Shown in pieces: positions 37,961-49,094 of a stretch of 64,000 bases of DNA (position 1 is its first letter; each line of letters begins with the position of its first letter). Location: positions 1 through 64,000 of the forward strand of contig NZ_SOBR01000004.1 of assembly GCF_004364315.1 (NCBI RefSeq). Direction: 5' to 3'. The translations under genes were made by a program, and so were the position numbers. The stretch comes from Chromohalobacter marismortui. Its GTDB lineage: Bacteria; Pseudomonadota; Gammaproteobacteria; Pseudomonadales; Halomonadaceae. The notes under the pieces were generated by a model, which was given only the letters and a program-made list of their open reading frames with translations, was not told the DNA's origin and did not search any database.

Positions 37961-38029
37961 GTGGCGTGGAAATTCGGTACGCGTCGCACCCCATCGCCAT
38001 CCAGCCGCCCGGCAGGTGGGTAAGATGCC

Positions 38030-39250
38030 TCAGTGCCGCGCCAGATAGCCTTCCATCAGCCATTGCAGCGGCCCGGCCCGACGCGCGGCGCCCAGGGCCA
38101 AATGACGCACCAGACGCGCCGGGGGACGCGTATCGCCGTACAACGCCACCAGCGCACGCGAGGCATGCCACAGCGGGACGATCGCGCGCCGGTGGTGACG
38201 CGCGTAGCTCGCCAGTCCCGTCGCTGCGCCGACATCTGCCGTCGTCCCGGCGTGACTCGCCAGCGCCTCGACCAGGCGACGTACGCTGGCCAACCCCACA
38301 TTGAAGCCATGCGCCGTGACCGGGTGCAGGCCCAGCGCCGCGTCGCCCACCAGGGCCACGCGATCGGCCACCAGACGATCGGCGTGGCTGACCGTGAGCG
38401 GATAATCGTGCAGCGCATCGAGGCACGTCATCTCGCCCACACAGCCCCGGTAAAGCCGTGTCGCCTCGGTCGCGAACGCCGTCGGCGACAACGCCTTGAG
38501 TCGCTCGGCATCATGCGGGGGCAGCGTCATCACCAACGACGCGCTGTCCCCTGCCAGCGGCAGCAACGCCAGGCCGCGCTCGCCGTGAAACCATGACCAC
38601 GTCGTCTGCCGGTGGGGGCGCGAATGCGCCATGCGGCGTACCAGCAAACGCTGACCGGTATCGTGAACCTGCGCGGAGAGCCCCGCCAGACGGCGGGTGA
38701 CCGAGAGACGCCCGTCCGCGGCCACCACCAAGCGTGCGGGAATCTCCCGCTGGTCATCGAGCCGCACGCTACGCCAGTCGGCGCCACCGTTCAGCGCTTG
38801 CACACCGTGCCCGGTGATGAGCTCGATACGCTCGTCACCTCGCACCGCCTCGAACGCGGCGCGCCGAATGAGGTGATTGGCGACGAGCTGGCCGATGCCG
38901 TGCTGTGCCTCGCCCCGCGCACTGGCCAGCGTCATGCCATGGGGCGGATCGCCGTTGTAGAGACGCGCCTCGCGAATCGGCGCCATGCGGTCCTCGGGAA
39001 TCGCGACGCCCGACGCCGCCAGTTGCCCGCGCGAGGCATGCGTCAGGGCGATCTCGCGGCCATCGTCGTCGGGCGATGCCAGCGCTTCCCACGGCGCCCG
39101 ATCGATCACCGTCACCGTCAGGCCAAGCGCCGCCAGCTCCAGCGCCAGGCACAGCCCGACCGGCCCCGCGCCGACGATGGCGACATCCCGGGTCACGACG
39201 TCCTCGCCAACGACATCCTTGATCGCGCTACCTCCGGCAGGTTGCGACAT
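38030..39250 (-). CDS. UbiH/UbiF/Coq6-family FAD hydroxylase
   Basis: Predicted 406-residue flavoprotein monooxygenase. The N-terminal GxGxxG motif is in VAIVGAGPVGLCLALELAALG (near residue 25). The FAD-ribityl GD motif is in VALVGDAALGLHPVTAHGFNVGLAS. The family hydroxylates ubiquinone precursors; which ring position cannot be told, and the usual neighbours (ubiH, visC, pepP) are missing. The ATG at 39250 has a strong GGAGGG site. The protein lacks the highly conserved QG in that GD motif (here AHGFN), which is typical of some subgroups. Confidence 0.82.
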   Translation of the reverse strand: MSQPAGGSAIKDVVGEDVVTRDVAIVGAGPVGLCLALELAALGLTVTVIDRAPWEALASPDDDGREIALTHASRGQLAASGVAIPEDRMAPIREARLYNGDPPHGMTLASARGEAQHGIGQLVANHLIRRAAFEAVRGDERIELITGHGVQALNGGADWRSVRLDDQREIPARLVVAADGRLSVTRRLAGLSAQVHDTGQRLLVRRMAHSRPHRQTTWSWFHGERGLALLPLAGDSASLVMTLPPHDAERLKALSPTAFATEATRLYRGCVGEMTCLDALHDYPLTVSHADRLVADRVALVGDAALGLHPVTAHGFNVGLASVRRLVEALASHAGTTADVGAATGLASYARHHRRAIVPLWHASRALVALYGDTRPPARLVRHLALGAARRAGPLQWLMEGYLARH

Positions 39251-39362
39251 GCGCCCTCCACGTCGAATGAGCGTGCCCCGCTCGGGCACGTCGCCATCAT
39301 AATCGGCACGATGCGCGCGCGACACAGGCGTGACAATGGGTCGCGACCTTACCGAAACGCAC

Positions 39363-39387
39363 GACGGCCCGGCAAGGCCGGGCCGTC
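39363..39387 (-). terminator. Hairpin after fbaB
   Basis: GACGGCCCGGC-AAG-GCCGGGCCGTC is a perfect 11-bp stem with a 3-nt loop, 21 bp after the fbaB stop. The minus-strand tail has only a short T-run (GTGCGTTTCG). Confidence 0.75.
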
Positions 39388-39407
39388 ATCGGGAAAGCCG
39401 CCACGCA

Positions 39408-40460
<1,053 letters not shown>

Positions 40461-40652
40461 CTAGCTTCCTCCCTGTCATCCAAGCCTGGCTATAAGCACG
40501 GCGTGGCAGCCGACACGCTCGTCAGGCTGGCACATGCCTGTGGAGCATAGCAATTCACGCGCGCCGCGTAAGCGCAAAGGTGATGCCCGAGCGCCACGTC
40601 GCGCTCTGGTATGATACGCATCAAGCTCCGACACCTGACATGCAAGGGCCTC

Positions 40653-41024
40653 ATGCGCATGCTGTCCATCCTGCGTGGTTTTCTCGGCCTGGCAGCGTTC
40701 CTGCTGCTCGGCGACATCCTCGTCAGACTATTTGCGATCCCGCTCTCCAGCGGGGTAGCCGGTATGTTATTGCTCACCTTCTGGCTTTTGCTGCGTCGCC
40801 ACCTGAGCCACGATCTGACTGCCGCCAGCCAACCGTTGATCGGCATGCTGGCGCTACTCATCATGCCCGGCGTGGTGGGCATCTTCTTTCAAGCGGGCGA
40901 ATTCGCCGGACAATGGCCGACGATCTTCATTGCCTTGATCGCGGGCACGCTGCTCAGTTCGTGGACCACGCTGTGGCTGATGCGGCGCCTCGTCCCCGAT
41001 ACGCGGGACAATGCCCATGAGTGA
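40653..41024 (+). CDS. LrgA/CidA-family membrane protein
   Basis: Predicted 123-residue inner-membrane protein with four TM helices and the CidA/LrgA holin-like pattern IPLSSGVAGMLLLT in TM2. I chose the ATG at 40653, after an AAGGG site; an ATG at 40659 is possible. The stop overlaps the LrgB gene. Relatives modulate murein hydrolase export or move small organic acids. Confidence 0.87.
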   Translation: MRMLSILRGFLGLAAFLLLGDILVRLFAIPLSSGVAGMLLLTFWLLLRRHLSHDLTAASQPLIGMLALLIMPGVVGIFFQAGEFAGQWPTIFIALIAGTLLSSWTTLWLMRRLVPDTRDNAHE

Positions 41025-41745
41025 GCTTTTACTTCGTCTCGAGTCTCTGGCCGGCGAGCTTCCTCAGCGTACGGAAACCGCCATCGTCCTGACCCTGGCG
41101 GCCTATTTCGCCGGCCTGCGCCTGTTCGCCTGGCTGCGCTCCCCTGCCTGGTGTCCGCCGATTCTGCTGGCCTCGTGCCTGCTCGCCCTGTGCCTGGCGC
41201 TGCTGCCACTGGACTATGCGGAATATCGACAGGGCGTGGAATGGCTGACCTGGCTGCTGGGCCCCGCCACCGTGGCCCTGGGCGTACCACTCTATCAGCA
41301 AGTGCATCACATTCGGGCGCTGTGGAAGCCGATCGCGCTCACCCTGCCGCCCGCCGCCATGCTTGCGGCCGGCTATGCGGTGGGCATCGCCTGGTTGCTG
41401 AATGCGTCGCCCCAGGTTCTGGCATCGCTCGCTCCCAAGTCGGTGACCGCGCCCATCGCCATGGGTATCACGCAAGCGCTCGGCGGCTCGGTTTCCCTGC
41501 TGATGGGCGCCTTGCTCATCACCGGGGTGATGGCCACGCTGGGCATTACCGTCATGGCCCGTGGCTGGCGACTGAAAGACGAGCGCATCATCGGCTTCGC
41601 GTTGGGCGTCAACGGCCACGCCATCGGCACCGTACGCGCCTTCGAGATCGGGCCCACCGCCGGCGCCTTCGCCTCGCTGGGCATGAGCCTGACGGGCGTA
41701 TTCACGGCGCTCTGGCTGCCGTTGATGTGGCATTTCGTCGGGTAG
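41017..41745 (+). CDS. LrgB/CidB-family membrane protein
   Basis: Predicted 242-residue membrane protein with about six to eight TM helices. The stretch SVTAPIAMGITQALGG is the LrgB signature. It overlaps the LrgA gene by 8 bp. Recent family work links LrgAB to pyruvate or glycolate transport as well as autolysis; which applies here is unknown. Confidence 0.88.
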   Translation: MSELLLRLESLAGELPQRTETAIVLTLAAYFAGLRLFAWLRSPAWCPPILLASCLLALCLALLPLDYAEYRQGVEWLTWLLGPATVALGVPLYQQVHHIRALWKPIALTLPPAAMLAAGYAVGIAWLLNASPQVLASLAPKSVTAPIAMGITQALGGSVSLLMGALLITGVMATLGITVMARGWRLKDERIIGFALGVNGHAIGTVRAFEIGPTAGAFASLGMSLTGVFTALWLPLMWHFVG

Positions 41746-41882
41746 GCCCTCACTGCAGTGACATGAACGCCCAAGCTGAATCGTGTCATGTCATGCCAAC
41801 ATCACGCGGCCTTGGGCAAGCAGGGCGTAACTGCGCTAACATCGGCGTTTCACTTCGAAGCGGGGCTCCCGAGCGTCTGTCC

Positions 41883-42974
41883 ATGTCCTATCGCATCGCC
41901 ATCAATGGTTACGGCCGTATCGGCCAATGTGTCCTGCGAGCCCTCATCGAACGCCATGCGACTGACCTGGTCGTGGTGGCCATCAACGAGCTTTCCGATC
42001 TCGATACCATCGCCTATCTGACACGCTACGACACTACCCATGGACGCTTTCCCGGCCAGGTGGAAACCCGCGACGGCGCACTGGTCATCGACGATCACGC
42101 CATCCGCGTGCTCTCCGAGCCCGACCCTGCAAAGCTGCCTTGGGCGGCACTTGGCATCGACCTGGTGCTCGAATGCTCGGGCAGCTTCAAGGACCGCGCC
42201 ACCGCCGAGCAACATATCGCCGCCGGCGCTCAGCGGCTGCTGTTCTCGCAGCCCGCCGAGGCCGATGTCGACGCCACCATCGTGCATGGCATCAACGACG
42301 CCGAGCTGCGTCCCGAGATGCGTATCGTCTCCGCCGCGTCCTGCACCACCAACTGCCTGGTACCACTGTTGACGGTGATCGACGAGGCGCTGGGGCTCGA
42401 GCATGGCGTGACCACGACCATTCATTCGGCGATGAACGACCAACCGGTGATCGATGCCTATCACAAGACCGACCTGCGCCTGACGCGCTCGGCCATGCAT
42501 TCGATCATTCCCGTGGATACCGGGTTGGCACGCGGCATCGAGCGCCTCATGCCATACCTGGCGGGGCGCTTCGAGTGCCTGCACGTGCGCGTGCCCACCA
42601 TCAACGTCTCGGCCATGGACATGGCGCTCTCGGTGCGCGAGGCCACCTCGGCCGAGCAGGTCAACGCGTTGTTGCAGGCCGCCAGTCACGAGCGTCTCCA
42701 CGGCTTGCTCGGCCATGCCCAGGAACCGGTGACGTCGGTCGACTTCAACCACGATCCGCGCTCGGGTATCGTGGACGCCACCCAGACCCGCGTGGCCGGC
42801 AGCCATCTGATCAAGATGCTGTGCTGGTTCGACAACGAGTGGGGCTTCGCCAATCGCATGCTCGATGTGGCGACGCACTGGCTGGCGCTTGCCGCCCAGC
42901 CCGCTCCCGCCACACCGACACGCGCCGCGCCCTCGACATCGCCGTTGTCGTCTGACATCCCTTCATCCAAGTGA
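41883..42974 (+). CDS. epd: Erythrose-4-phosphate/glyceraldehyde-3-phosphate dehydrogenase family, probably Epd
   Basis: Predicted 363-residue NAD-dependent dehydrogenase. The Rossmann start is [15 protein letters not shown] and the catalytic cysteine is Cys154 in SCTTN. Position immediately before pgk and class II fba copies the E. coli epd-pgk-fbaA order, favouring erythrose-4-phosphate dehydrogenase (pyridoxal phosphate synthesis) over glycolytic GAPDH. A Pro/Ala/Thr-rich tail of about 25 residues is unusual. The ribosome-binding site before 41883 is weak. A GAPDH role cannot be excluded from sequence alone. Confidence 0.87.
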   Translation: MSYRIAINGYGRIGQCVLRALIERHATDLVVVAINELSDLDTIAYLTRYDTTHGRFPGQVETRDGALVIDDHAIRVLSEPDPAKLPWAALGIDLVLECSGSFKDRATAEQHIAAGAQRLLFSQPAEADVDATIVHGINDAELRPEMRIVSAASCTTNCLVPLLTVIDEALGLEHGVTTTIHSAMNDQPVIDAYHKTDLRLTRSAMHSIIPVDTGLARGIERLMPYLAGRFECLHVRVPTINVSAMDMALSVREATSAEQVNALLQAASHERLHGLLGHAQEPVTSVDFNHDPRSGIVDATQTRVAGSHLIKMLCWFDNEWGFANRMLDVATHWLALAAQPAPATPTRAAPSTSPLSSDIPSSK

Positions 42975-42985
42975 GGAACACGCCC

Positions 42986-44149
42986 ATGAACGTGCGCAAG
43001 ATGACCGATCTGGATCTCGCCGGAAAACGTGTACTGATTCGTGAAGACCTCAACGTCCCCATCAAGGGCGACCAAGTCACCAGCGACGCGCGCCTGCGCG
43101 CCTGCCTGCCGACCATCCAGGCCGCGCTCGACGCCGGCGCCCGGGTGATGCTGATGAGTCACCTGGGCCGCCCCACCGAAGGCGAGCCCGCCGACGAGTT
43201 CTCGCTCGCTCCGGTGGCGACGCACCTCGGCAAGCTGCTGGGACGCGCGGTACGCCTGGAAAAGGACTATCTCGACGGCCGCGTCGAGATCGCCGACGGC
43301 GAGATCGTGCTGCTCGAGAACGTACGCTACAACAAGGGCGAGAAGAAGGACGACGAGGCGCTGGCCAAGACCTACGCCGCCCTCTGCGACGTCTATGTGA
43401 TGGATGCCTTCGGTACTGCCCATCGCGCCCAGGCCTCGACCCACGGCGTGGCCCGCTACGCCCCCACCGCCTGCGCGGGTCCCTTGCTGGCGGGTGAGCT
43501 CGACGCGCTGGAAAAGGCGCTGGCCACGCCGGCACGCCCGATGCTGGCCATCGTCGGCGGCTCCAAGGTGTCCACCAAGCTCGACGTGCTCACCGCACTG
43601 TCCGAAAAGTGCGACCAGTTGATCGTTGGCGGCGGCATCGCCAATACCTTCATCGCCGCGGCGGGCTACAACGTCGGCAAGTCGCTGCATGAAGCGGACC
43701 TCGTCGGTCAGGCCAAGGCTTTCATGGCCAAGGTCGATATTCCACTGCCTTCCGATGTGGTGGTCGCCACCGAATTCTCCGAGCAGGCCGAGGCCACGGT
43801 GAAACCGGTCGACCAGGTCGGTGACGACGAGATGATCCTCGACATCGGCCCGGATACCGCCCAGCGTTTCGCCACGTTGCTCGAAAACGCCGGCACCATC
43901 CTGTGGAACGGCCCCGTCGGCGTGTTCGAGATCGATCAGTTCGGCAAGGGCACGGAAGCACTCGCGCGCGCCATCGCCGCCAGCGCGGCGTTTTCCATCG
44001 CCGGTGGCGGTGACACCCTGGCGGCCATCGACAAGTACGGCGTCGCCGATGATGTCTCCTACATTTCCACCGGCGGCGGCGCCTTCCTCGAATACGTGGA
44101 AGGCAAGCCACTGCCGGCCGTGGCGGCCCTCGAAGCCGCTTCCCGGTAA
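42986..44149 (+). CDS. pgk: Phosphoglycerate kinase
   Basis: Predicted 387-residue glycolytic kinase (E. coli Pgk is 387). Motifs are [10 protein letters not shown] near the N-terminus, [11 protein letters not shown], and the C-terminal nucleotide loop [16 protein letters not shown]. The ATG at 42986 has a GAGGAA site 8 bp upstream, overlapping the end of epd, so the genes are co-transcribed. Confidence 0.96.
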   Translation: MNVRKMTDLDLAGKRVLIREDLNVPIKGDQVTSDARLRACLPTIQAALDAGARVMLMSHLGRPTEGEPADEFSLAPVATHLGKLLGRAVRLEKDYLDGRVEIADGEIVLLENVRYNKGEKKDDEALAKTYAALCDVYVMDAFGTAHRAQASTHGVARYAPTACAGPLLAGELDALEKALATPARPMLAIVGGSKVSTKLDVLTALSEKCDQLIVGGGIANTFIAAAGYNVGKSLHEADLVGQAKAFMAKVDIPLPSDVVVATEFSEQAEATVKPVDQVGDDEMILDIGPDTAQRFATLLENAGTILWNGPVGVFEIDQFGKGTEALARAIAASAAFSIAGGGDTLAAIDKYGVADDVSYISTGGGAFLEYVEGKPLPAVAALEAASR

Positions 44150-44204
44150 TCCGGCTCACTACGCTACTACTTGCAACGACTACTCGAACCACTACGTCAC
44201 GATC

Positions 44205-44222
44205 GGCGGCCTGCGGGCCGCC
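44205..44222 (+). terminator. Small hairpin between pgk and fba
   Basis: GGCGGCC-TGCG-GGCCGCC is a 7-bp stem. It is followed by TTGTACTTC, not a full T-run, so it may attenuate rather than stop transcription into fba. Confidence 0.45.
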
Positions 44223-44250
44223 TTGTACTTCTAGAGGAATCACACTCCCC

Positions 44251-45315
44251 ATGGCTCTGATCAGCCTGCGTCAACTGCTCGACCACGCCGCCGAACACGC
44301 CTACGGCGTGCCCGCGTTCAACGTCAACAACCTGGAACAGATGCGCGCCATCATGGAAGCCGCCGACCGCACCGACTCGCCGGTGATCGTGCAGGCCTCC
44401 GCGGGCGCTCGCAAATACGCCGGCGCGCCCTTCCTGCGTCACTTGATCCAGGCCGCCGTGGAAGAGTTTCCGCACATCCCGGTGGTCATGCACCAGGACC
44501 ATGGCACCAGCCCCGGCGTATGCCAGCGCTCCATCCAGCTCGGCTTCTCGTCGGTGATGATGGACGGCTCGCTCATGGAAGACGGCAAGACGCCCGCCGA
44601 CTATGCCTACAACGTCGACGTCACCCGTCGCGCGGTGGAAATGGCGCACGCCTGTGGCGTCTCGGTGGAAGGCGAGCTGGGTTGCCTGGGCTCGCTGGAG
44701 ACCGGCCAGGCCGGTGAGGAAGATGGCGTCGGGGCCGAAGGGACGCTGGATCACAGCCAACTGCTGACCGACCCCGAGGAAGCCGCCCAGTTCGTCGCCG
44801 CCACCCAGGTCGACGCCCTGGCCATCGCCATCGGCACCAGCCACGGCGCCTACAAGTTCACGCGGCCGCCGACCGGCGACATCCTCTCCATCCAGCGCAT
44901 CAAGGAGATCCACGCCCGCATTCCCGACACGCACCTGGTGATGCACGGTTCCAGCTCCGTGCCGCAGGAATGGCTGGAAGTCATCAACGCCCATGGCGGC
45001 GAGATCCCCGAAACCTACGGCGTGCCGGTGGAAGAAATCGTCGAAGGCATCAAGCACGGCGTGCGCAAGGTCAACATCGACACCGACCTGCGTCTGGCCT
45101 CCACCGGCGCGGTGCGCCGCTTCCTGGCCGAAAACCCCAGCGAATTCGATCCGCGCAAGTTCCTCAAGGCAAGCGTCACCGCCATGCGCGATGTGTGCAT
45201 CGCACGCTTCGAGGCCTTCGGCACCGCCGGACAGGCCAGCAAGATCGCCCCGCTCAACCTCGAGCGCATGTTCGAGCGTTACGCAAGCGGTGAGCTGACA
45301 CCGCAGGTGTCATAA
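44251..45315 (+). CDS. fba: Class II fructose-bisphosphate aldolase
   Basis: Predicted 354-residue zinc aldolase of glycolysis and gluconeogenesis. Metal and catalytic segments are VVMHQDHG (Asp/His, residues about 80-87), GEL near residue 139, IGTSHGAYK and VMHGSSSVP. The protein resembles the Calvin-cycle-type class II aldolases in length and pattern rather than E. coli FbaA. It ends the epd-pgk-fba set and converges on the ABC transporter operon. Confidence 0.95.
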   Translation: MALISLRQLLDHAAEHAYGVPAFNVNNLEQMRAIMEAADRTDSPVIVQASAGARKYAGAPFLRHLIQAAVEEFPHIPVVMHQDHGTSPGVCQRSIQLGFSSVMMDGSLMEDGKTPADYAYNVDVTRRAVEMAHACGVSVEGELGCLGSLETGQAGEEDGVGAEGTLDHSQLLTDPEEAAQFVAATQVDALAIAIGTSHGAYKFTRPPTGDILSIQRIKEIHARIPDTHLVMHGSSSVPQEWLEVINAHGGEIPETYGVPVEEIVEGIKHGVRKVNIDTDLRLASTGAVRRFLAENPSEFDPRKFLKASVTAMRDVCIARFEAFGTAGQASKIAPLNLERMFERYASGELTPQVS

Positions 45316-45336
45316 GGCCCTTAGAGGCCGGGAGAG

Positions 45337-45365
45337 ACTTGAGAGCGCCGCTGGCGCTCTCAAGT
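45337..45365. terminator. Hairpin between convergent fba and the ABC operon
   Basis: ACTTGAGAGCGCC-GCT-GGCGCTCTCAAGT is a perfect 13-bp stem with a 3-nt loop, 21 bp after the fba stop and 14 bp after the ABC operon's end. No T-run follows, but its symmetry suits a shared terminator. Confidence 0.75.
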
Positions 45366-45379
45366 AATTCAGGGAAGGG

Positions 45380-46330
45380 TTACTGCTTGAGCACGAATGG
45401 AGCGGTGTACTGATCGACATTCTCCGGCGTGATGAGAATGCAGTCGAAGAGCTTCTTCTCGCCGTCGATGCCGGTCTCACCGGTACGGATGAATTTATCC
45501 GCCATACGAACCGCCATTTCAGAAAAAATCGCCACCGGCTGCAGGACCGTATAGGCCATTTCGCCTGCCTTGACTGCTTCCACTGCATCGGGCGAGCCAT
45601 CGAAGCCGCCGACCACGACCTCGTCTAGCTTGCCTGCCTGCTTGAGGGCGGCGATGGCGCCCAGCGCCATTTCATCGTTGCCGCTGATCACGCCATCGAT
45701 GTCAGGATGGGCCTGAAGCATGCTCTGCATCTTGTTATACCCTTGGGTACGGTCCCAATTGGCCACTTCAGAGGCCACTTTCTCAAGATTCGGGTACTGA
45801 CTCAGCACTGTCTCATAGCCATTGGAACGCGTCGCGGCATTGTTATCCGACGGCGCGCCCTTGAGTTCCACGTACTTGGCCGAATCTCCCACGGCCTGAA
45901 CCCACTGCTGAGCGCCCATTGCCGCCCCCTGGGCATTGTTGGAAACCAGTTGTGCCTTGGCCAGCCCCTTTTGGTTGATTTCCGCGTTGATGATGAACAC
46001 CGGAATGCCCGCCTCAACGGCCTTGCGTACTGCCCCGATGGAGCCGTCGGCATTGGCGGGATCAAGAATGATGGCCTCCGCCTGATTGGTGATCGCGGTG
46101 TCGACCTGATTGCTCTCGGTATTGGTATCGCCTTTATGCGAATTCACATTGGCTTCATAACCCAATTCTTCGGCTGTTTCTCGGGCGATCTTACCCTCGG
46201 TAAACCAGTAGGGATTCGAGGTGTCGTTGACGATGATCGAGATAAGCCCCTTGTCCTGCGCCAGGGCTCCTCCGGTGAACAATGCCGCGCTTACGGCGAG
46301 CATTGCTATCAGCAGGCGTTTTCCTTTCAT
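45380..46330 (-). CDS. RbsB-like sugar/polyol ABC substrate-binding protein
   Basis: Predicted 316-residue periplasmic binding protein of the Peripla_BP_4 (RbsB) family. A cleaved signal covers residues 1-24 (MKGKRLLIAMLAVSAALFTG, then ALA). ISIIVNDTSNPYW starts the first lobe and GFDGSPDAVEAVKAGEMAYTVLQ lies in the hinge and second lobe. I use the MKGKRLL start at 46330. The rest of the locus makes a tetritol the likely ligand, but ribose or a pentitol is possible. It is the last gene of the leftward operon. Confidence 0.9.
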   Translation of the reverse strand: MKGKRLLIAMLAVSAALFTGGALAQDKGLISIIVNDTSNPYWFTEGKIARETAEELGYEANVNSHKGDTNTESNQVDTAITNQAEAIILDPANADGSIGAVRKAVEAGIPVFIINAEINQKGLAKAQLVSNNAQGAAMGAQQWVQAVGDSAKYVELKGAPSDNNAATRSNGYETVLSQYPNLEKVASEVANWDRTQGYNKMQSMLQAHPDIDGVISGNDEMALGAIAALKQAGKLDEVVVGGFDGSPDAVEAVKAGEMAYTVLQPVAIFSEMAVRMADKFIRTGETGIDGEKKLFDCILITPENVDQYTAPFVLKQ

Positions 46331-46354
46331 GTACATAATGGACCACCTTTACTC

Positions 46355-47506
46355 TTATGATTGTGCACCGGCTTTACCGGTCGTGCTTCCCGTCGCCGTC
46401 GAGCGCTCGGTAGCGCCTTCCGGTTGCGGTGAAGTCGTCGTGCCATCGGAAGCAGGCTTGCTGGCCTTCCGACTGCTGTACTGAATACTGTTGAGCATCA
46501 CGGCCAGGATGATGACGGCACCGGTGAAGACCGTCTGCCAGTAGGCAGAGACGCCGATGATGACGAGACCATCCGATAAAAAACCGATCACGAAAGCCCC
46601 GAGCAGAGTGCCGCGCACGGACCCCCGTCCCCCGGCGAGCGCCGCGCCGCCTATGACCACACCGGCAATAGCGGTCAACTCATAGGTCGTACCGGCGGTG
46701 GGCCCGGCCGAGGTAAGCTGGGAGGACAACACCAGCCCGGCAATGGCGGCACAAATCCCGGACAGCACATAAACCGAGACCTTGACGCGATTGACCGGGA
46801 CCCCGGAGAGTTCCGCCGCTCGCGCATTACCACCCGTGGAGTAGACCCACCGCCCAAAGGGCGTACGCGAAAGCGCCAGCATGGCCATGATCGCGACGGC
46901 CACCATCACCAAGACACTGATCGGGATGCCCAATAACTCATTGAAGCCGAGCCAAGCAAACCCGGTATTGCCCAGGGCCTCGCTCCCTTCGAGGTTGTTG
47001 TAGGTCAGACCATCGGTCATCAACAACGCGACACCACGCGCCACATAAAGCATGCCCAGCGTCGCGACGAATGCCGGCACCTTGAAGTAGGCGACAAGGA
47101 CACCATTGATGGCACCCACGAATGCGCCCATGGCACAGGTCAGGATGACGACCACCCAAACCGGGGGATAAACGACGAAACCGAACATTTCCAAGGGAAC
47201 GCCCTGCATCAGAAAGCCCGCGAAGACGCCTGCCAATCCAAGCGTCGACCCCACGGAGAGATCGATACCGCCCGTCAGGATGACCAATAACATGCCCAGA
47301 GAGAGCAACCCGAAAATGGCAACGTGGGACGACATGGTCAGGAAATTGTCGACCGAGAAATAGACAGGAGAAAGAATTGAAAAAATGATGATGATCGCGA
47401 TCAAGGCGAAGAACGCACGCCCTTCCAGAAGCGCACGCTTTATATCGACACCGCCACCGAATAGTGTGCCGCGCTCATTGTCGTTATCTTGGCTGACATC
47501 AGACAT
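46355..47506 (-). CDS. RbsC-like ABC transporter permease
   Basis: Predicted 383-residue inner-membrane permease with about ten TM helices. GGIDLSVGSTLGLAG is the BPD_transp_2/RbsC signature, and IGGAALAGGRGSVRGTLLGA is the coupling-helix region. The C-terminus is Ser/Thr/Gly-rich. It sits between the ATPase and binding-protein genes. Confidence 0.92.
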   Translation of the reverse strand: MSDVSQDNDNERGTLFGGGVDIKRALLEGRAFFALIAIIIIFSILSPVYFSVDNFLTMSSHVAIFGLLSLGMLLVILTGGIDLSVGSTLGLAGVFAGFLMQGVPLEMFGFVVYPPVWVVVILTCAMGAFVGAINGVLVAYFKVPAFVATLGMLYVARGVALLMTDGLTYNNLEGSEALGNTGFAWLGFNELLGIPISVLVMVAVAIMAMLALSRTPFGRWVYSTGGNARAAELSGVPVNRVKVSVYVLSGICAAIAGLVLSSQLTSAGPTAGTTYELTAIAGVVIGGAALAGGRGSVRGTLLGAFVIGFLSDGLVIIGVSAYWQTVFTGAVIILAVMLNSIQYSSRKASKPASDGTTTSPQPEGATERSTATGSTTGKAGAQS

Positions 47507-47533
47507 TGTGATTATCTCCGCTTTATAAGTGGA

Positions 47534-49081
47534 TCAAGCGACCACGGCCTCGCCCGAGGCAGCCATAATCTCTTCTTTAGTGGCGTCGGCACCGAATTCT
47601 GCCGCCACCCGGCCACGACTCATGACCACGATACGGTGAGCAATACTCAGGCATTCGCCGACTTCCGAGGTCGAGAACACAACCGCCAGACCCTGTTGCG
47701 CCGCCCCCTCGCTAAGCAGCTTGAAAACTTCGGCCTTGGCGCCTATATCGATCCCTCGGCTGGGCTCGTCGAGCAGCACCACCCGGGGATGCGTCGCCAT
47801 CATCTTGCCGATCACGACTTTCTGCTGGTTGCCGCCGGATAACGACCCAATGGAGGCCGCCGCACCATCGGTCTTGATATGAACATTGCTGATCGACGCC
47901 TGCACCACCTGACGCTCACGTCCTCGCGAGGTCAGCAGCCCCTTGGTAAAGGCACCGATACTGGCAAGCGAGAGGTTTTCGCCCACCGACATCGTCTGCA
48001 CCAGACCATCGCGCTGACGATCTTCCGGCACCAGCACCAGGCCGTTCTCGATACGCTCGGCAATACTCAGCCGCGTGATATCCTCACCATGCAGCAGAAC
48101 CCGGCCCGCGCTGATCTCGCCACGCCCCGCCACGCTTTCGAGCAATTCGGTACGGCCTGCTCCCATCAACCCATAAATGCAGACGATCTCGCCAGCGCGC
48201 ACGCTCAACGACACGTCATCGACAACGGCTCGCCCAGGGACCGACGCATCCGGGACGGTGATGCCCTCTAGCGATAAGACAGCTTCTCCCATCGCATACC
48301 CATCCGGCGGAGAACCGAGATCGAAGTTGTCCCCCACCATATTGCGCACGATCCATTCCAGGTCGATGTCCTCGCGGCGGGCATAGGCCGTCATCGCCCC
48401 ATCGCGCAATACCACGGCATGATCGGTAACGGTCAGGGCTTCCTCGAGGTGGTGGGAGATATAAACGAGCGAGACGCCCCGGCTTTTCAGGTCACGGATC
48501 ACGCGAAACAGCACCTCGACTTCGGAGGCACTCAACGCCGAGGTCGGCTCATCCATGATCAGAATGCGCGAGTCCACGGAAAGCGCACGGGCGATTTCGA
48601 CGATCTGCTGCTGCCCAAGACGCAGATCTTCCACAGGCGTGAGTGGGTCGATGGGTTCATCCAGCTCTTCCATGAGCTGGCGCGTCTGACGCGCCTCCTC
48701 CGCGTAATCGACGCCGCCCTTGCCGACGATTTCACGGCCCATGAAAACGTTATCGCGCACGTTCAAATTGGGCGCGAGGCTGAGCTCCTGGTGAATGATC
48801 GATATCCCCTGGCGCTGTGCTTCCGTGGTCGACGAGAAGTGAACCGGTTCGCCCTCGAGAATGATGTCCCCCGAGGATGGTTGCATCACACCCGAGAGGA
48901 TCTTCATCAGCGTCGACTTCCCCGCACCATTCTCACCGAAAAGTGTCGTCACCTGTCCGTAATGAACATCGAAATTGACATTCTTCAAGGCATGAACGTT
49001 ACCGAAGGACTTGGCGATATTGTGCGCTGAAAGAATCACCCTTCCCAGCGCCGCGTCTTGGCTAACTGCCTGCTCGTTCAT
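47534..49081 (-). CDS. RbsA-like sugar ABC transporter ATPase
   Basis: Predicted 515-residue ATPase with two fused nucleotide-binding domains. The first has Walker A GENGAGKST, signature LRLGQQQ and Walker B ILIMDEP. The second has a degenerate Walker A (GLMGAGRTE), as in RbsA, an intact signature LSGGNQQK and VVLLDEPSRGID. It energises the adjacent RbsC-like permease. Confidence 0.93.
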   Translation of the reverse strand: MNEQAVSQDAALGRVILSAHNIAKSFGNVHALKNVNFDVHYGQVTTLFGENGAGKSTLMKILSGVMQPSSGDIILEGEPVHFSSTTEAQRQGISIIHQELSLAPNLNVRDNVFMGREIVGKGGVDYAEEARQTRQLMEELDEPIDPLTPVEDLRLGQQQIVEIARALSVDSRILIMDEPTSALSASEVEVLFRVIRDLKSRGVSLVYISHHLEEALTVTDHAVVLRDGAMTAYARREDIDLEWIVRNMVGDNFDLGSPPDGYAMGEAVLSLEGITVPDASVPGRAVVDDVSLSVRAGEIVCIYGLMGAGRTELLESVAGRGEISAGRVLLHGEDITRLSIAERIENGLVLVPEDRQRDGLVQTMSVGENLSLASIGAFTKGLLTSRGRERQVVQASISNVHIKTDGAAASIGSLSGGNQQKVVIGKMMATHPRVVLLDEPSRGIDIGAKAEVFKLLSEGAAQQGLAVVFSTSEVGECLSIAHRIVVMSRGRVAAEFGADATKEEIMAASGEAVVA

Positions 49082-49094
49082 CGCTCACCCCGGC

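Noticed and set aside
41151-42974. A 607-codon frame that starts inside the LrgB gene and includes epd
   Set aside because: The first 244 codons are out-of-frame LrgB DNA. The epd protein begins at the ATG at 41883 with the [14 protein letters not shown] Rossmann motif.
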